A stretch of DNA of 57,272 bases. Source: Trichomonas tenax. Its lineage: Eukaryota > Parabasalia > Trichomonadida > Trichomonadidae. A program made the position numbers and the translations under genes. The notes under the pieces are model-generated. The model had not been told where the DNA came from. It was given only the letters and a program-made list of their open reading frames with translations, and made no database searches. This document shows, one piece after another, positions 30,669 through 40,699 of this stretch; within the stretch, counting starts at the first letter, position 1, and each line of letters begins with the position of its first letter. Where the stretch lies: NCBI GenBank assembly GCA_023091735.1, contig JALKBU010000236.1:1-57272 (forward strand). The letters are read 5' to 3'.

Positions 30669-31560
30669 TTATTCAAGAATGAAAATATGAATTGCAATTC
30701 CAAAGTGAAATAAATTGTAATAACTGTGCAATTGACAAGTAATATCAATAACTTCAGGAATTGTATTGCAATCCATCATTTGTTGCATGTAAACTCGAAA
30801 GCTAATCGCTCCAATTTCACTTGTATTAACAAAACAAGGTCCATCGGCAGTAGCAATATTCGAGCATGTATTTCCTATCAATGAGCATTTAGATACTGTC
30901 ATATTTGCGCTTATTAAATTGTATTTGACATAAAAAATATATTTACACGAATTTTCAACAATTGAACAATCCATGACTATATTGAATACGGCTCACTGAT
31001 GCCGAATTTGAAATGATGTTGCAATAGGAAGTAACTCCATGTTGGAAAAGTATTCCACCATGATAATTCCCGTAATTCAAACTGTGATTTACGTTTTCTA
31101 TTTTTGTCTTAAAACTCACCTACAACGTTTTGGTATATCTTAACATGGTATCCCCAACTTATCGTCTGAGTACAAAATGAAACAGAAGATTCAACAAAAT
31201 AAGATTGATTTCCATTTATTGATATTGCAGATTTAGCTAAATCTGTTCCTATACACCTTTGGCAGCAAATTTTGCTCAAGACATTTTTGCTTGCGCCAAG
31301 AATTGTCAAAAACTACGTTCTTTTATCGTATTTTGATGAGCAATTATTAGATAACACATAGCTTAGTAATACATTGGATTGGAATGAACTAGTATCGATA
31401 AATATGCCGCCTTCATTAAGACTATTTTCATATTTCACTGAAAGAAACAAATATTTACTTGATTGAAGCAAAGTTGTTTTTGAATCACGAAGTACTTCAA
31501 AACTGCTTTCATCACCAAAGTATTGACTCCATAGAAATTTATATGATCTAAATAATGAAG
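30669..31560 (-). pseudogene. Beta-helix-like surface family copy
   Basis: Minus strand, broken over several frames. Head: FLWSQYFGDESSFEVLRDSK, then KYLFLSVKYENSLNEGGIFI and SNVLLSYVLSNNCSS. Middle: ASKNVLSKICCQRCIGTD and VESSVSFCTQTISWG. Tail: MDCSIVENSCKYIFYVKYNL, CSLIGNTCSNIATADG, then CFVNTSEIGAISFRVYMQQM and ITCQLHSYYN. The tail matches the fragment at 31.7-31.9 kb (VNTNKIGTIRFNAFLLQL), and the head has the same F-G-G-I-x-I strand as other copies. No intact frame remains. Confidence 0.6.
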
Positions 31561-31739
31561 AAATTACTTAACTTTTCTGACAGAACAGTCCTTTACTTGA
31601 CAAAATAATATTTATATGACAAATAGTATTTTACATGGCAGGAACTTTTTTGGCAAAATTAATATTCATCAATTTTCGAGCTTAAAAATCTAATTAATGA
31701 ACGAATACATGAAAATATACTTATGTCGTATTTATTAAG

Positions 31740-31925
31740 ATACAATAGCATAATTCAAGAAGGATTATTTCAAATGATATGGCTTCGCACATGTAAAATC
31801 ATCAACATTAGGTAGTCTGTCACAGATATTTAGCTGCAGAAGGAAAGCGTTAAATCTGATTGTTCCGATTTTATTAGTGTTCACAACAACATCTGGAAAT
31901 GAAGCAATGCCTGTGTTATATATTA
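31740..31925 (-). pseudogene. Beta-helix-like surface family, tail fragment
   Basis: A short minus-strand frame encodes FPDVVVNTNKIGTIRFNAFL, NICDRLPNVDD and FTCAKPYH. It parallels the tail of the copy just downstream (VNTSEIGAISFRVYMQQM, ITCQLH). Only about 50 residues survive. A cluster of TGACA/ACATG motifs at 31595-31640 lies between the two pieces. Confidence 0.55.
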
Positions 31926-32017
31926 CCAATCAATGTATGATAAAAATATGGAAATAATTGCTAAATAGAAAGTAATATAGCATATTTAGTAATAAATATT
32001 ATGATTAATATATCAAA

Positions 32018-33814
32018 TTACTGGAGCTGGAACTTAACTAAGTCAGCATAAATACCACCCATCTGGATGAGTTCATCGTGCTTACCAGACTCAGCGATTG
32101 TACCGTTCTGGAAAACTAAAATTCTATCGGCGTTCTTAACGGTGGCGAGTCTATGTGCGACAACAATAGCTGTCTTGCCCTTTCTAACCTGTTCAAGAGA
32201 CTGCTGGACTAACTGTTCTGACTATGTATCTAAGGCAGCTGTAGCTTCATCGAGAAGAAGGATTGGAGCATCAGCAAGAATAGCGCGAGAAATGCAAATT
32301 CTCTGCTTCTGACCACCGGAAAGTGATGTCTGCTGGACTTCCTCCTTATAGTTGTTCTTGATTGTCATGATGAAGTTGTGAGCGTTACCAACCTCAGCAG
32401 CCTTTGCGATTTCTTCATCGGCAGCCTGAGGACGACCGTATCTAATGTTATCGGCAATAGACATTGTGAAGAGAACTGGGGACTGTGGAACGATAGAAAT
32501 CTGTGATCTTAAGAAGACTGGAGAAAGAGATGTGATATCAACATCATCCAAAAGAATCTGGCCTTCTGTGATTTCGTAGAATCTCTGAAGGAGTGAAAGT
32601 GTTGTTGTCTTACCGCAGCCAGATTCACCGACAAGAGCGACTGTCTCACCTGGTTCGATGACGAAGGAAAGATGTCTAACAGCCCAAGCATCTCTTGTGG
32701 AGTACTTGAAGCCAACATCACGGAACTCAACCTTGCCCTTAACATCGTTAATAACGCTACCTTGGTGTCTGTCAATGTCTGGCTTGAGCTTAATGATCTC
32801 CAAAATCTTGGCAGCAGCTGTGTTGGCGTTTCTATAATCCGCGACAGCAGAGAAAGACTGTGTGAGGCCCATTGTACCCATCATAAGGTACATCATAAGA
32901 GACATAGCATCACCTGGTTCGACACCTCTCTGTGGACGCTTGATGACGAGGTAAGTAACTAAGTAAAGAATAACGACGGTGAGCATGTTAGCAATGAAGT
33001 TGATGATACCATCTTTTGTGCCGTGTGCGATAGCTGTCTTTCTGTAAACGTAGTTGATACCATCGAGGGACTTTGAGTAATCCTCGAATTCCTTCATTTC
33101 ACCATCGAAAGCCTTGACTGTGCGGAATTGTGTGATAACTTCTTCGGCCTTGGAAGCAGCGTTTGTTGAATGTTCGTTGAATTCGCTCCAAAGGTGGTCA
33201 ACAAATGTTGTTCCGAGCCAATAAACAAGCAAAACGAGTGGAGCGGCAATCAATATAACTAATGAGACTAATTGTGACTTAACGAAAGCCATGATGATAC
33301 CGATGACTGCCTGTGCCATGCCCTGAAGAACTTGGCAGGTCTTATCAATGTAAGTTTCACGGACCAACGTAACATCTTCGGACAAACGGCTAACGAGAAC
33401 GCCAGCAGATGTCTTGTCGAAGTAATCGATAGGTTGATTCATCAAAGATGTGAAAATTGCCTTACGAAGGTCGATGTTGAAAGTTGGTGTTGCGTATGCG
33501 CGGAATAACATTGAGATAAGCAGAACAACGACCTGGGCAATGTTCCACCATGTCATCTTAAGAATGAACGGTTTTAATACTTTAGGAACAGTCGATAATT
33601 GAGCATCTGCGAAAGAAGTTGTCATATCACCCATGTACATCATCATGAAGATGGGGATTGCGCCGTTGAAAGCTGAGAAAAAGAAAGTTAAAAACAAGAT
33701 GAATTTGTATCTAAAATACTTCAAGCTTTGGAACATTTCATATCCTGTTGTTTTGATCTCCTCTCCGTCCTGAGAACCCTGTGTTCTGAAGACTGCAGCT
33801 GGTGGAGGTGGCAT
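32018..33814 (-). pseudogene. ABCB-type half ABC transporter interrupted by an in-frame TAG
   Basis: 598 codons from ATG 33814 (MPPPPAAVF; an earlier in-frame ATG at 33967 lies in AT-rich leader) to TAA at 32018. A six-helix transmembrane domain (about 30-330) precedes one nucleotide-binding domain. Walker A is GESGCGKTT (near 394), the Q-loop QSPVLF, the signature LSGGQ, and Walker B ILLLDEATAALD. Directly after ALDT comes TAG (32224-32222) where the family has Glu (ALDTES). The same frame then continues intact: SEQLVQQSLEQVRKGKTAIV, VAHRLATV (the H-loop) and a normal end. So one G-to-T change would explain it. Without the H-loop the protein should not hydrolyse ATP properly. It could be a very young pseudogene, an allele, a base-call error or a readthrough case. 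The family exports lipids, peptides or drugs, usually as a dimer. Confidence 0.88.
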
Positions 33815-35858
33815 TTCTTTTTGAAAAATGAAAATTTTTTTGCTTCCTTCAAATTGAGCGATCGAAAAATTTTCAGTGATGATCGCAAAATTTGAAGCGT
33901 GTAAACTACTCAAATTGACGAGTCTTTTTATAGGATAATGGTTCTTGGTTTTAAGACTTTGTTCCATGATTTATATGGATTAGTGATGATGGTGATTATT
34001 CTTTTATATTATCTAAAAATTATCGATTTTTTGTGAATCAATTCCATAAAATTTTGATGATTTATGATATAGAATATTCTGCTAATGCTAAATTTTGATT
34101 ATTGTGATTGCTTCCAAAAAAATTTTCGGTCGGAATTTTGAATGTTCAAGTGATAATATTGGCTAATATATGATAGAAAGCTTATATTTTAAGTTTTGAA
34201 GGTTTGTAAATTCGAAAAAAAAACAAGGATATGTAGAAGCGTATCAACTCTGGGGGTCAGAACCAGTTCAAACATGTATGGGCAAATATAACTCTTATGT
34301 GATGCCATACATAGCTGTAGTGTTAAACATATATATAATATTGTTTCATTTTTTCATTAACAATTTGAAATCAGCTTATTATTGAGTAAATAGCAATGTT
34401 TATTATAAATATATCACATGCCAACAACATAATAACATATTATAAATAATACAAGCTCCTAATTGAATAATTGTTCAGTATCTTAATTTATAAATACACG
34501 AAATCATTGCGGAGATGATAATATACATAGATGCATGCACACATAACATGTTTTTAATGTGATACACCAACTTATACTCATAGCCTCCCAATGAATATGC
34601 TGAAATTATTGATTAATAGAAATAAAGTATTCAAAAATGAAAACGATGAAAAATAATTAGCAGCGTATATACTATTTTATTAATGTAAACAGTGTCAAAT
34701 AAATGGCGAAAAAAAGTGATTTTTAACCTTATTCACCTTTTAAAATATGGTTTATTATAACATTTACATAATGATAATGCTAATTTTGCCAATTTTGGTC
34801 TCTAAAAACCAATTTTGAGAGTTAAAACACTTCTGGATATGTTACCATTCGACTTTCTAAAGCTAGTTTTTGGTTTTTAATGGTTATACAAAAATCAAAT
34901 TAGCTCCCCGTAATGCTACCAACAGATTTAGGTCTACATCTATACATATGTTTAACTCGATGAATACATTGATTTAGTAAATGCTCAGACCCACAATTCA
35001 TCAAATTACAGATTGTTTCAATATCGAACCATTTGTGACAGAGGCTTGATCGTTTCAGCTAAATGTCCTCAACTAGATAATGCACCAATCACCCTATCAT
35101 TGCAAGATATCATCAAAAAATTCGTTCACCATTTTGATTTTTTGGCAGCGATCCTTTTTGTGATTGGATATGTACTTAACTATAGCTGTATTTTCATATA
35201 GTAACATTAAAATTACTTGATTATAGTAATCACAAATTCTGATGATATTTTTTGATCACCAAACAGCATTCAAATTTAAAAACGTTAATACAGAGCTAGA
35301 GAAATCATATTCTTCATTCCAAAGAAATGATTATATTTATTCAAATTCATCACTACATATATTAATACTATAATAAGCATAATGCAGATTGTAACTACTA
35401 TTACACATCTTTTTTGACATGTATGTTGAATCCATTCAATAATTAGCCTAATACGATTTGAAAATTTAAGATATATTTTCACCCAGGAGAATTTTTTTTT
35501 GCAACATGATTTATAACAGACGCTGATAATAAATTTAGAGAGTTTCCTAAATCTTTCCTTACGAATTAATATTTTCAATGATAAATTCTAATTATTTGAA
35601 ATTCAATTAGTTTTATTTTCTTATCAAAAAAATTAAAAATGAATTTTTCTCTTGAAATATTAAGCATTCAAAGCAGCTAACACATGAAATCATGATTAAT
35701 TTTTCTATTTATTTTAATTTCAAGCTATATGGATTCCTAGGAGCATGATTTATTCAAAATTATATAATTAATTGAGTTAACATCCACAAAAAGAAAAATA
35801 TATGTGTAGTTACGAAATATATTATTTAGCAAACAAATTATATATAATACAAAATTAG
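33815..35858. other. 2 kb intergenic region, no supportable gene
   Basis: Upstream of the ABC gene, 33815-33967 stays open in the ABC frame. Beyond it I see only AT-rich sequence. Two short frames deserve mention but not a call: 35013-35201 (+) and 35285-35578 (-). The second encodes a basic segment followed by a hydrophobic stretch (CVIVVTICIMLIIVLIYVV) and could be the anchor of a lost membrane protein. Confidence 0.45.
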
Positions 35859-37217
35859 TTACTTAACATTTGCTCTTGTGTAAAGCAAATAGTTGTAAGA
35901 CCTGCGCTGAACAAACAAAGCCTGGCTCTCTGTAAGAGGAGCGTGATCTGGCTTCGGTGGCCTTGCTCTTGGCGTTCTTGCTGTTTTTGGTGTCTTTCTT
36001 GGCGATGTTGGTTCTTTTGGCGCTCGTGGTGTTGCTGGTGGCATTGGGGACCCGCTTGATGATGACTTTGGTGATAAAGCAGGAAGTTGGCTTTGACTTA
36101 CATTTTCCGTGATATTTTCGGTATTTTGGTTATTTTCATTGTTTTCATCCTCTTCAAGAGTAATTGTTGAATCAATGCTAATCATTGGCTTGGATTCTAA
36201 GAAAGTCAAACCTTTCTTTAAAGATTTAATTTCTTCATCTTTCTGATTTCTCATTCTTTGAAGTGTATTTGTATAGAAAACATCTTTCTCTGAGATTCTT
36301 ATATCATATTTCGATTCAATACCACCACGTTTCCTTTCATATTCCTGTTGAAGATGATTATTGAAATAATCTCTTTCTTCTTTCTCCAAATCATTTGCAT
36401 TTTTGAGTGCTTCATCAAGAGCATCGCATCTTCCCAAGTTCTTGTAAAAAACAACTTTCCTTTTTGCTTCAATTAACTGTGGAGACGGTCTGAATGGTCT
36501 TTTTGGAGATTTGGCCCAATCATCGTCAAATCTCTTGAGATCTTTCTCTTTTTGACGCTTCAATTGTGTAATTTCACGTTCTCGTTCTTTTTCTGTATTA
36601 TCTATTTCGATATCCCAAGCCTTTTCAGTCCTATCAATATTGTTTTGAACGCGCTGCATTCTTTTTCTTTTCTCATTCAAAAGTCTTTCTTGTGCTTTGT
36701 AAACTTTTTCTTGGTTTTCAAAGATAATTAAACCATTAATTCCTCTTTCAATTGCATCAGCAAGTACATAGTCAGTATTTTGAATGGCGTCGTGCTTTGC
36801 CTGTCTAAATCTCTGCATTAGAGCTTTTCTAAACCGCTGTGTTTTAAGATCGACTTCTTTTCCGTTAATGACATCCTGATAACATTGTTCAACATCAGCA
36901 TCCGTGAAAGCAATCTCCATCAAGTATCTTCTTCGTTCTTCCTTCTTTTGTTCCTCTTGATAATAATTGTAGATGTACGCCAGAGACTTATTTATCTGAT
37001 CCACAGCGCTCTTGTTACCAGCGAGCTGGTATCTGTCACGGTCACGCTTCAAATCTGATTGTATCATTGGATAAAGATTTGGATCAATTTGATCCATCGA
37101 AAGTCCGTTCACAATACCGAGAATAATCATATAAGGTTCCGTTTTATCCCCTTCTGTGATGACGTATTTCGGTGCTGTGTATGAAATTGGACGATTTGTT
37201 TTTGTTTCTGTGCTCAT
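35859..37217 (-). CDS. Long coiled-coil protein with basic Pro/Ser-rich tail
   Basis: 452 residues, intact. After a globular start (VITEGDKTEPYMIILGIVNG), residues about 60-330 are highly charged and helical (EEQKKEERRRYLMEIAF; EKEREREITQLKRQKEKDLK; EEERDYFNNHLQQEYERKRG in similar style), predicted coiled coil. Residues about 360-430 are Asn/Ser then Pro/Thr/Arg-rich with TPR-PK phrases. The last 20 (FVQRRSYNYLLYTRANVK) are ordered again. Proteins of this layout are common in trichomonads and may belong to the cytoskeleton or axostyle. I do not recognise a named family, so function stays open. AAAAAAGTGACA lies 36-47 bases before the start. Confidence 0.82.
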   Translation of the reverse strand: MSTETKTNRPISYTAPKYVITEGDKTEPYMIILGIVNGLSMDQIDPNLYPMIQSDLKRDRDRYQLAGNKSAVDQINKSLAYIYNYYQEEQKKEERRRYLMEIAFTDADVEQCYQDVINGKEVDLKTQRFRKALMQRFRQAKHDAIQNTDYVLADAIERGINGLIIFENQEKVYKAQERLLNEKRKRMQRVQNNIDRTEKAWDIEIDNTEKEREREITQLKRQKEKDLKRFDDDWAKSPKRPFRPSPQLIEAKRKVVFYKNLGRCDALDEALKNANDLEKEERDYFNNHLQQEYERKRGGIESKYDIRISEKDVFYTNTLQRMRNQKDEEIKSLKKGLTFLESKPMISIDSTITLEEDENNENNQNTENITENVSQSQLPALSPKSSSSGSPMPPATPRAPKEPTSPRKTPKTARTPRARPPKPDHAPLTESQALFVQRRSYNYLLYTRANVK

Positions 37218-37252
37218 TTCAGTTTTAACAACGATTTTTCTTTACATCCAAT

Positions 37253-37264
37253 TGTCACTTTTTT
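37253..37264 (-). promoter_or_regulatory. AAAAAAGTGACA motif before the coiled-coil gene
   Basis: On the coding strand, 36 bases before ATG 37217. Same element as before the zinc-finger, LSm5 and TMEM181-like genes. Confidence 0.35.
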
Positions 37265-37427
37265 GAAAACTGAAATCAGATCTTTTCTCGTTGCTATTTG
37301 GAACCAACCAATTGATTCAATGGATTCTTATTGATGTGTAATATGAATCTATTAAACTATTATACATTATTATTTGAGATTGAGGTAATAATACTAAGAA
37401 AATTTTTTTGATAATTTTCGATGACAG

Positions 37428-37545
37428 TTTTACATGACTGCTCTACTTATTTAAACATGTCATTAACTTGTAGAGTATGATAATGTGTCACGAAAAAGTA
37501 ACAGATTTACATTTTAGATTTGACACTATTTTGACATGTAAATTA
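37428..37545. promoter_or_regulatory. Cluster of ACATG motifs
   Basis: TTTTACATGACTG (about 37429), AAACATGTCATT (about 37453), TGTCACGAAAAAGTAAC (about 37486) and TTGACATGTAAATT (about 37531) lie in about 120 bases, 210-330 bases upstream of the coiled-coil gene start. Confidence 0.35.
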
Positions 37546-37615
37546 TGCTATTATTAATTAGGAGTGAGTATTGAATTTTAATATAAATGAAAACATTTGC
37601 TATGATTGATTCTGG

Positions 37616-37704
37616 AAGGCTCTGAAAAGCAAAATCATGGGCTGTCTTGGATAGTGCCTCGTTGGATTAGCAAGTCAGTCCATAATTTTGCCTTTCAGAG
37701 CCTT
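37616..37704. repeat. Long hairpin: 29-base inverted repeat with 31-base loop
   Basis: Arm one (37616-37644) begins AAGGCTCTGAAAAGCAAAAT. Arm two (37676-37704) is its reverse complement with three mismatches, ending TTTCAGAGCCTT. The 31-base loop contains GGATAGTGCCTCGTTGG. On the minus strand two of the three mismatches would be G-U pairs. A further partial copy, CTCTGAAAAGTTTTGC, follows at about 37723-37738. It is outside any coding frame. It may be a structured RNA gene or a small palindromic element. Confidence 0.7.
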
Positions 37705-37839
37705 TTAGTAGGGGAATTTCGACTCTGAAAAGTTTTGCTTTTATCAATTATTGAAGTGTCAGAACAATGTCAAATGCCATTATTTAGCGGTTAAAAGTGA
37801 TATTGATCCGAATGGACAATTCAATACTTCAATGAGATT

Positions 37840-38779
37840 GCTATCTCATGTCGTATTGGAATGTAATATATCCAGAAGCATCTCCGCCATCACCATATTC
37901 TTCTAATGTACGAGTCCAGTTCAAAGGACTAATTTTTGTTACAAATGTTGTATTTTGGTCTTTTGGAATAGAAGGAGTTGTTTATATTGATGGATCATCA
38001 ACAAATTACTTGCTAACATATTTGATAACGTTTATAGATTCGCATAACAGGAATTCTGGTGGGGCAATATATTTTAGAGGCCAAAATTGCGTGCAGATTA
38101 AAGTTTGCAGTATTAATGCATCATCATTAAGGGATGGTGAACATTCGGATGCTATTGTCCAACAAAGTTCTTCTAGCAAAAATGAAATTCGTTGGTGTAC
38201 TTTTACACAAACATCAAAGGGCAGACAGTCTTTTTTGCTAAATATGGAGCACAGATTGTGACAGCAACAAATACATCTCACTGCACTGGACTTGGACATG
38301 CAGGATGGTGATTGTGGTATATCAATGGAGATTCAATGATGAATTTTACTAACGCTTTCAATATTTCCTCAATATAATCTTGACCAGTTTTCGGTTGGCA
38401 CCATAATCCTGTTTTTAATGTATCATATACATGCCTGATGTCAAGTTCTCAAGTTGTTGGATCATGGCGGTTGATTTACACCCATGTATCGAAAATGTAT
38501 TTTGATAAATGCATAATTATCAATAATACAGCAACTCGTCTTTTTGCATATGATTATAATGTCTATTATTATCTATCAGATTGCTATATAAATAACACCA
38601 AATGCCAAAATAATATTAATACAGAAACCATTAATAGTCTTGAAATTAACTTTCCGCAAATAAAGTTATGCAAATCCTATATACCTATAATTGAAGAAAC
38701 ATTGATGATGGACAATATATTGTTCACATGGATTGATGGACATATATTTATATCAGCAACTCTTATTGATTTTGAGTAA
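37840..38779 (+). pseudogene. Beta-helix-like surface family copy
   Basis: Plus strand. The best segment is 37848-38261: YWNVIYPEASPPSPYSSN head, VYIDGSSTNYLLTYLITF, then NSGGAIYFRGQNCVQIKVCS (the GG-x-I-Y-F strand and Cys pattern of the family) and NEIRWCTFTQTSKG. It then changes frame after about 38235. 38438-38779 continues with YFDKCIIINNTATRLFAYDY, YLSDCYINNTKCQNN and a hydrophobic end. The plus strand meets stops between them. A decayed copy of the same family found on the minus strand elsewhere in the window. Confidence 0.6.
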
Positions 38780-39046
38780 ATACAATCTTCGTTTGAAAAA
38801 TCAAATATACAAAGAAAATCGGGTGCATATAAGTAAACATCGATGAGCTCTGTATCATCTTTTTAAAGAGTTGTGTAGAAGTTGCATAAAAATTCAATCA
38901 GAAGATATTACACACTTTAAATCAAATATACTTGATTTTTAGTTAAATATATAACCAACATCATGACAAATTCATTGTATAATCACTGCAAACATAATGA
39001 CAACAAGAAAAAAATTGACATCTTATTTCAGGTGAAACACAATTGA

Positions 39047-40030
39047 TTGATTCCATTGACATATGAACGACACTCATTGGAATTATGGGCAGTTGACGAA
39101 GTCAGCCAAGTTTCCAACAAGACATCACCCGAATTCTTTTATTTGGATTATCACACACCAATACTCTCTGTCGATGATGTCAACAAGATTGTTTGTCATC
39201 CAGAAGAAAAGATCAATTTCAATGGAACATTCGATGACGAAAAACTGAATCAAGAAGCTTATGTTCGATTGAGAGATGACTTTGAGGAATGGACAATCGT
39301 CAAAACATATCCACTAGAAAGTAGACTATTGTGTCAGACTTTCTCATATGATGTTGAACTCACAAACTATATCGATGAACATGAAGACATCATTCAAGCC
39401 ATCGATGAACTCAATGGAACATCGAAAAATTTCAGATTCATCTTCAAAGTTGTTACTGAAACAGAGGAAGATCCATCTGGAGGTGGTGGAGGAAGTGAAC
39501 CAGTCAGGAGTCCAGTTCCATTCCCGAATCCGTCAAGAATCCCATCTGAGTACACAGGAAGGACAACATTCGTTGTCATTCCAACTTACATAACAACATG
39601 GACAAACGAAACATGGTATCGTCCATAAATCACTTACATCGAGACGACAACAATTGTACCAATTGGCACCAGTGAAGATGTTAAGATTGAATATAGTTTC
39701 TTTGAAACAACATTCGGAAAGAACGTTTTGTGGCCAATTATTGTTGTTGCCATCGTTTGTATCGTTCTCATTATTGTTGTTATTATCCTGAAGAAACGTC
39801 AGAAAGAGAATGAAGACAAGACCTTCAAGAAATAACACAGGAGATTGCTCAAATTGTGTCAACAACAGGAAAAGAGCAGATACATGACAATTATTCTCTT
39901 CACAGCATCAAACCAAGAAGATGATCCATTCAAAGACGATTTAGAAGAACGATCAGGATTCCAAGATGTTGATATCGATGATGAAGAAATCGTTGAAAGT
40001 GAAAGTTCAAAACATGATGTTCAGTTATGA
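39047..40030 (+). pseudogene. C-terminal part of modular surface protein: ectodomain, membrane anchor, cytoplasmic tail
   Basis: A single frame of 327 codons broken only by TAA at 39626 and TAA at 39833, with no frameshift. It begins after a TGA at 39044, so the front is missing. Order: LELWAVDEVSQVSNKTSPEF and NFNGTFDDEK (like the beta-sandwich repeats at 0.6-3.8 kb), then DPSGGGGGSEPVRSPVPFPN (a Gly/Pro hinge). The first stop follows TWYRP. Then ITYIETTTIVPIG, a membrane helix (LWPIIVVAIVCIVLIIVVII) and a basic stop-transfer KKRQKEN. The second stop follows TFKK. Then an acidic tail (DLEERSGFQDVDIDDEEIVE). Both stops could come from CAA. It shows how the family is anchored: a type I membrane protein with an acidic tail. 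Confidence 0.75.
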
Positions 40031-40115
40031 AACAAACATTAAATTTTCGAATTTTTATCCGGATTTTTTCTCTTAACGTTGCATCTATAATTACAAAGCT
40101 ATAATTAATGGTGAA

Positions 40116-40577
40116 TTAATTTTGATTATATTTATATAGAACAACAGGGACTTTGACTGTTTCTGCAAAATTATTCAGCATTTCTTCATATTCTGGCCAT
40201 TTTCCGCCTGCAAGACCGCATCCTATTAAATAAGGAAATGCAATTGATTCCAAGTCAGCAATTTGGGCTATTTGATCTAGACATGCTTGAAAATATTCTT
40301 TTCTTTTTTGGTAAGATTCAGGAAATTTTGGTTTTCCGCCCCGAATCTGTCCCATCATGTTTATAACATATCTTTGCGATATTCCATCTCCACACACAAT
40401 TATATTTCCTGGTTCTGTTGCATTAATTTTAATTCGATCAGAATATACATTTGAATAAGGGAATTTATCAAAAATACTCTTTGCCAAACCTTTTGCAGAC
40501 TTTGTAACGCAATTGCATTGATGGGCAATGTATTTTTCTTTAGCCTCTGTTAAATCTCCATCAATAACTTTTAACAT
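40116..40577 (-). CDS. Macro-domain ADP-ribose-binding protein
   Basis: 153 residues, essentially one macro domain. The start is IDGDLTEAKEKYIAHQCNCV with the binding Asn in HQCNCV, followed by KGLAKSIFDKFPYSNVY. The phosphate-binding loop segment IAFPYLIGCGLAGGKWPEY is the hallmark of the Poa1/TARG1-like branch (P-x-IGCGLAGG-xW). These proteins bind ADP-ribose. Relatives remove it from Glu/Asp side chains or dephosphorylate ADP-ribose-1''-phosphate. Activity here is likely but not proven by sequence. Two GTGACA motifs lie within 20 bases of the start. Confidence 0.92.
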   Translation of the reverse strand: MLKVIDGDLTEAKEKYIAHQCNCVTKSAKGLAKSIFDKFPYSNVYSDRIKINATEPGNIIVCGDGISQRYVINMMGQIRGGKPKFPESYQKRKEYFQACLDQIAQIADLESIAFPYLIGCGLAGGKWPEYEEMLNNFAETVKVPVVLYKYNQN

Positions 40578-40578
40578 T

Positions 40579-40597
40579 TGTCACTTTTTGTCACTTT
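40579..40597 (-). promoter_or_regulatory. Doubled AAAGTGACA motif at the macro-domain start
   Basis: On the coding strand AAAGTGACAAAAAGTGACA runs up to one base before ATG 40577. The clearest double copy of the start-proximal element. Confidence 0.45.
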
Positions 40598-40699
40598 CAA
40601 AGAAAATCTCCTCTACTCATTAAAATGAATCCAAATTTGGATGACAAGAAATGCGCCGTTTTCAATGAAATTTATACTACTTGGTCCTTTATCAAGAGA

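Noticed and set aside
32222..32224. TAG as a reassigned sense codon
   Set aside because: TAG ends the Ash2-like gene properly, and TAA and TGA also break the pseudogenes; the standard code fits.
37640..37680. tRNA-like loop text (GGATTAGCAAGTCAG) inside the 37.6 kb hairpin
   Set aside because: No T-loop or anticodon stem; the long arms pair with each other instead.
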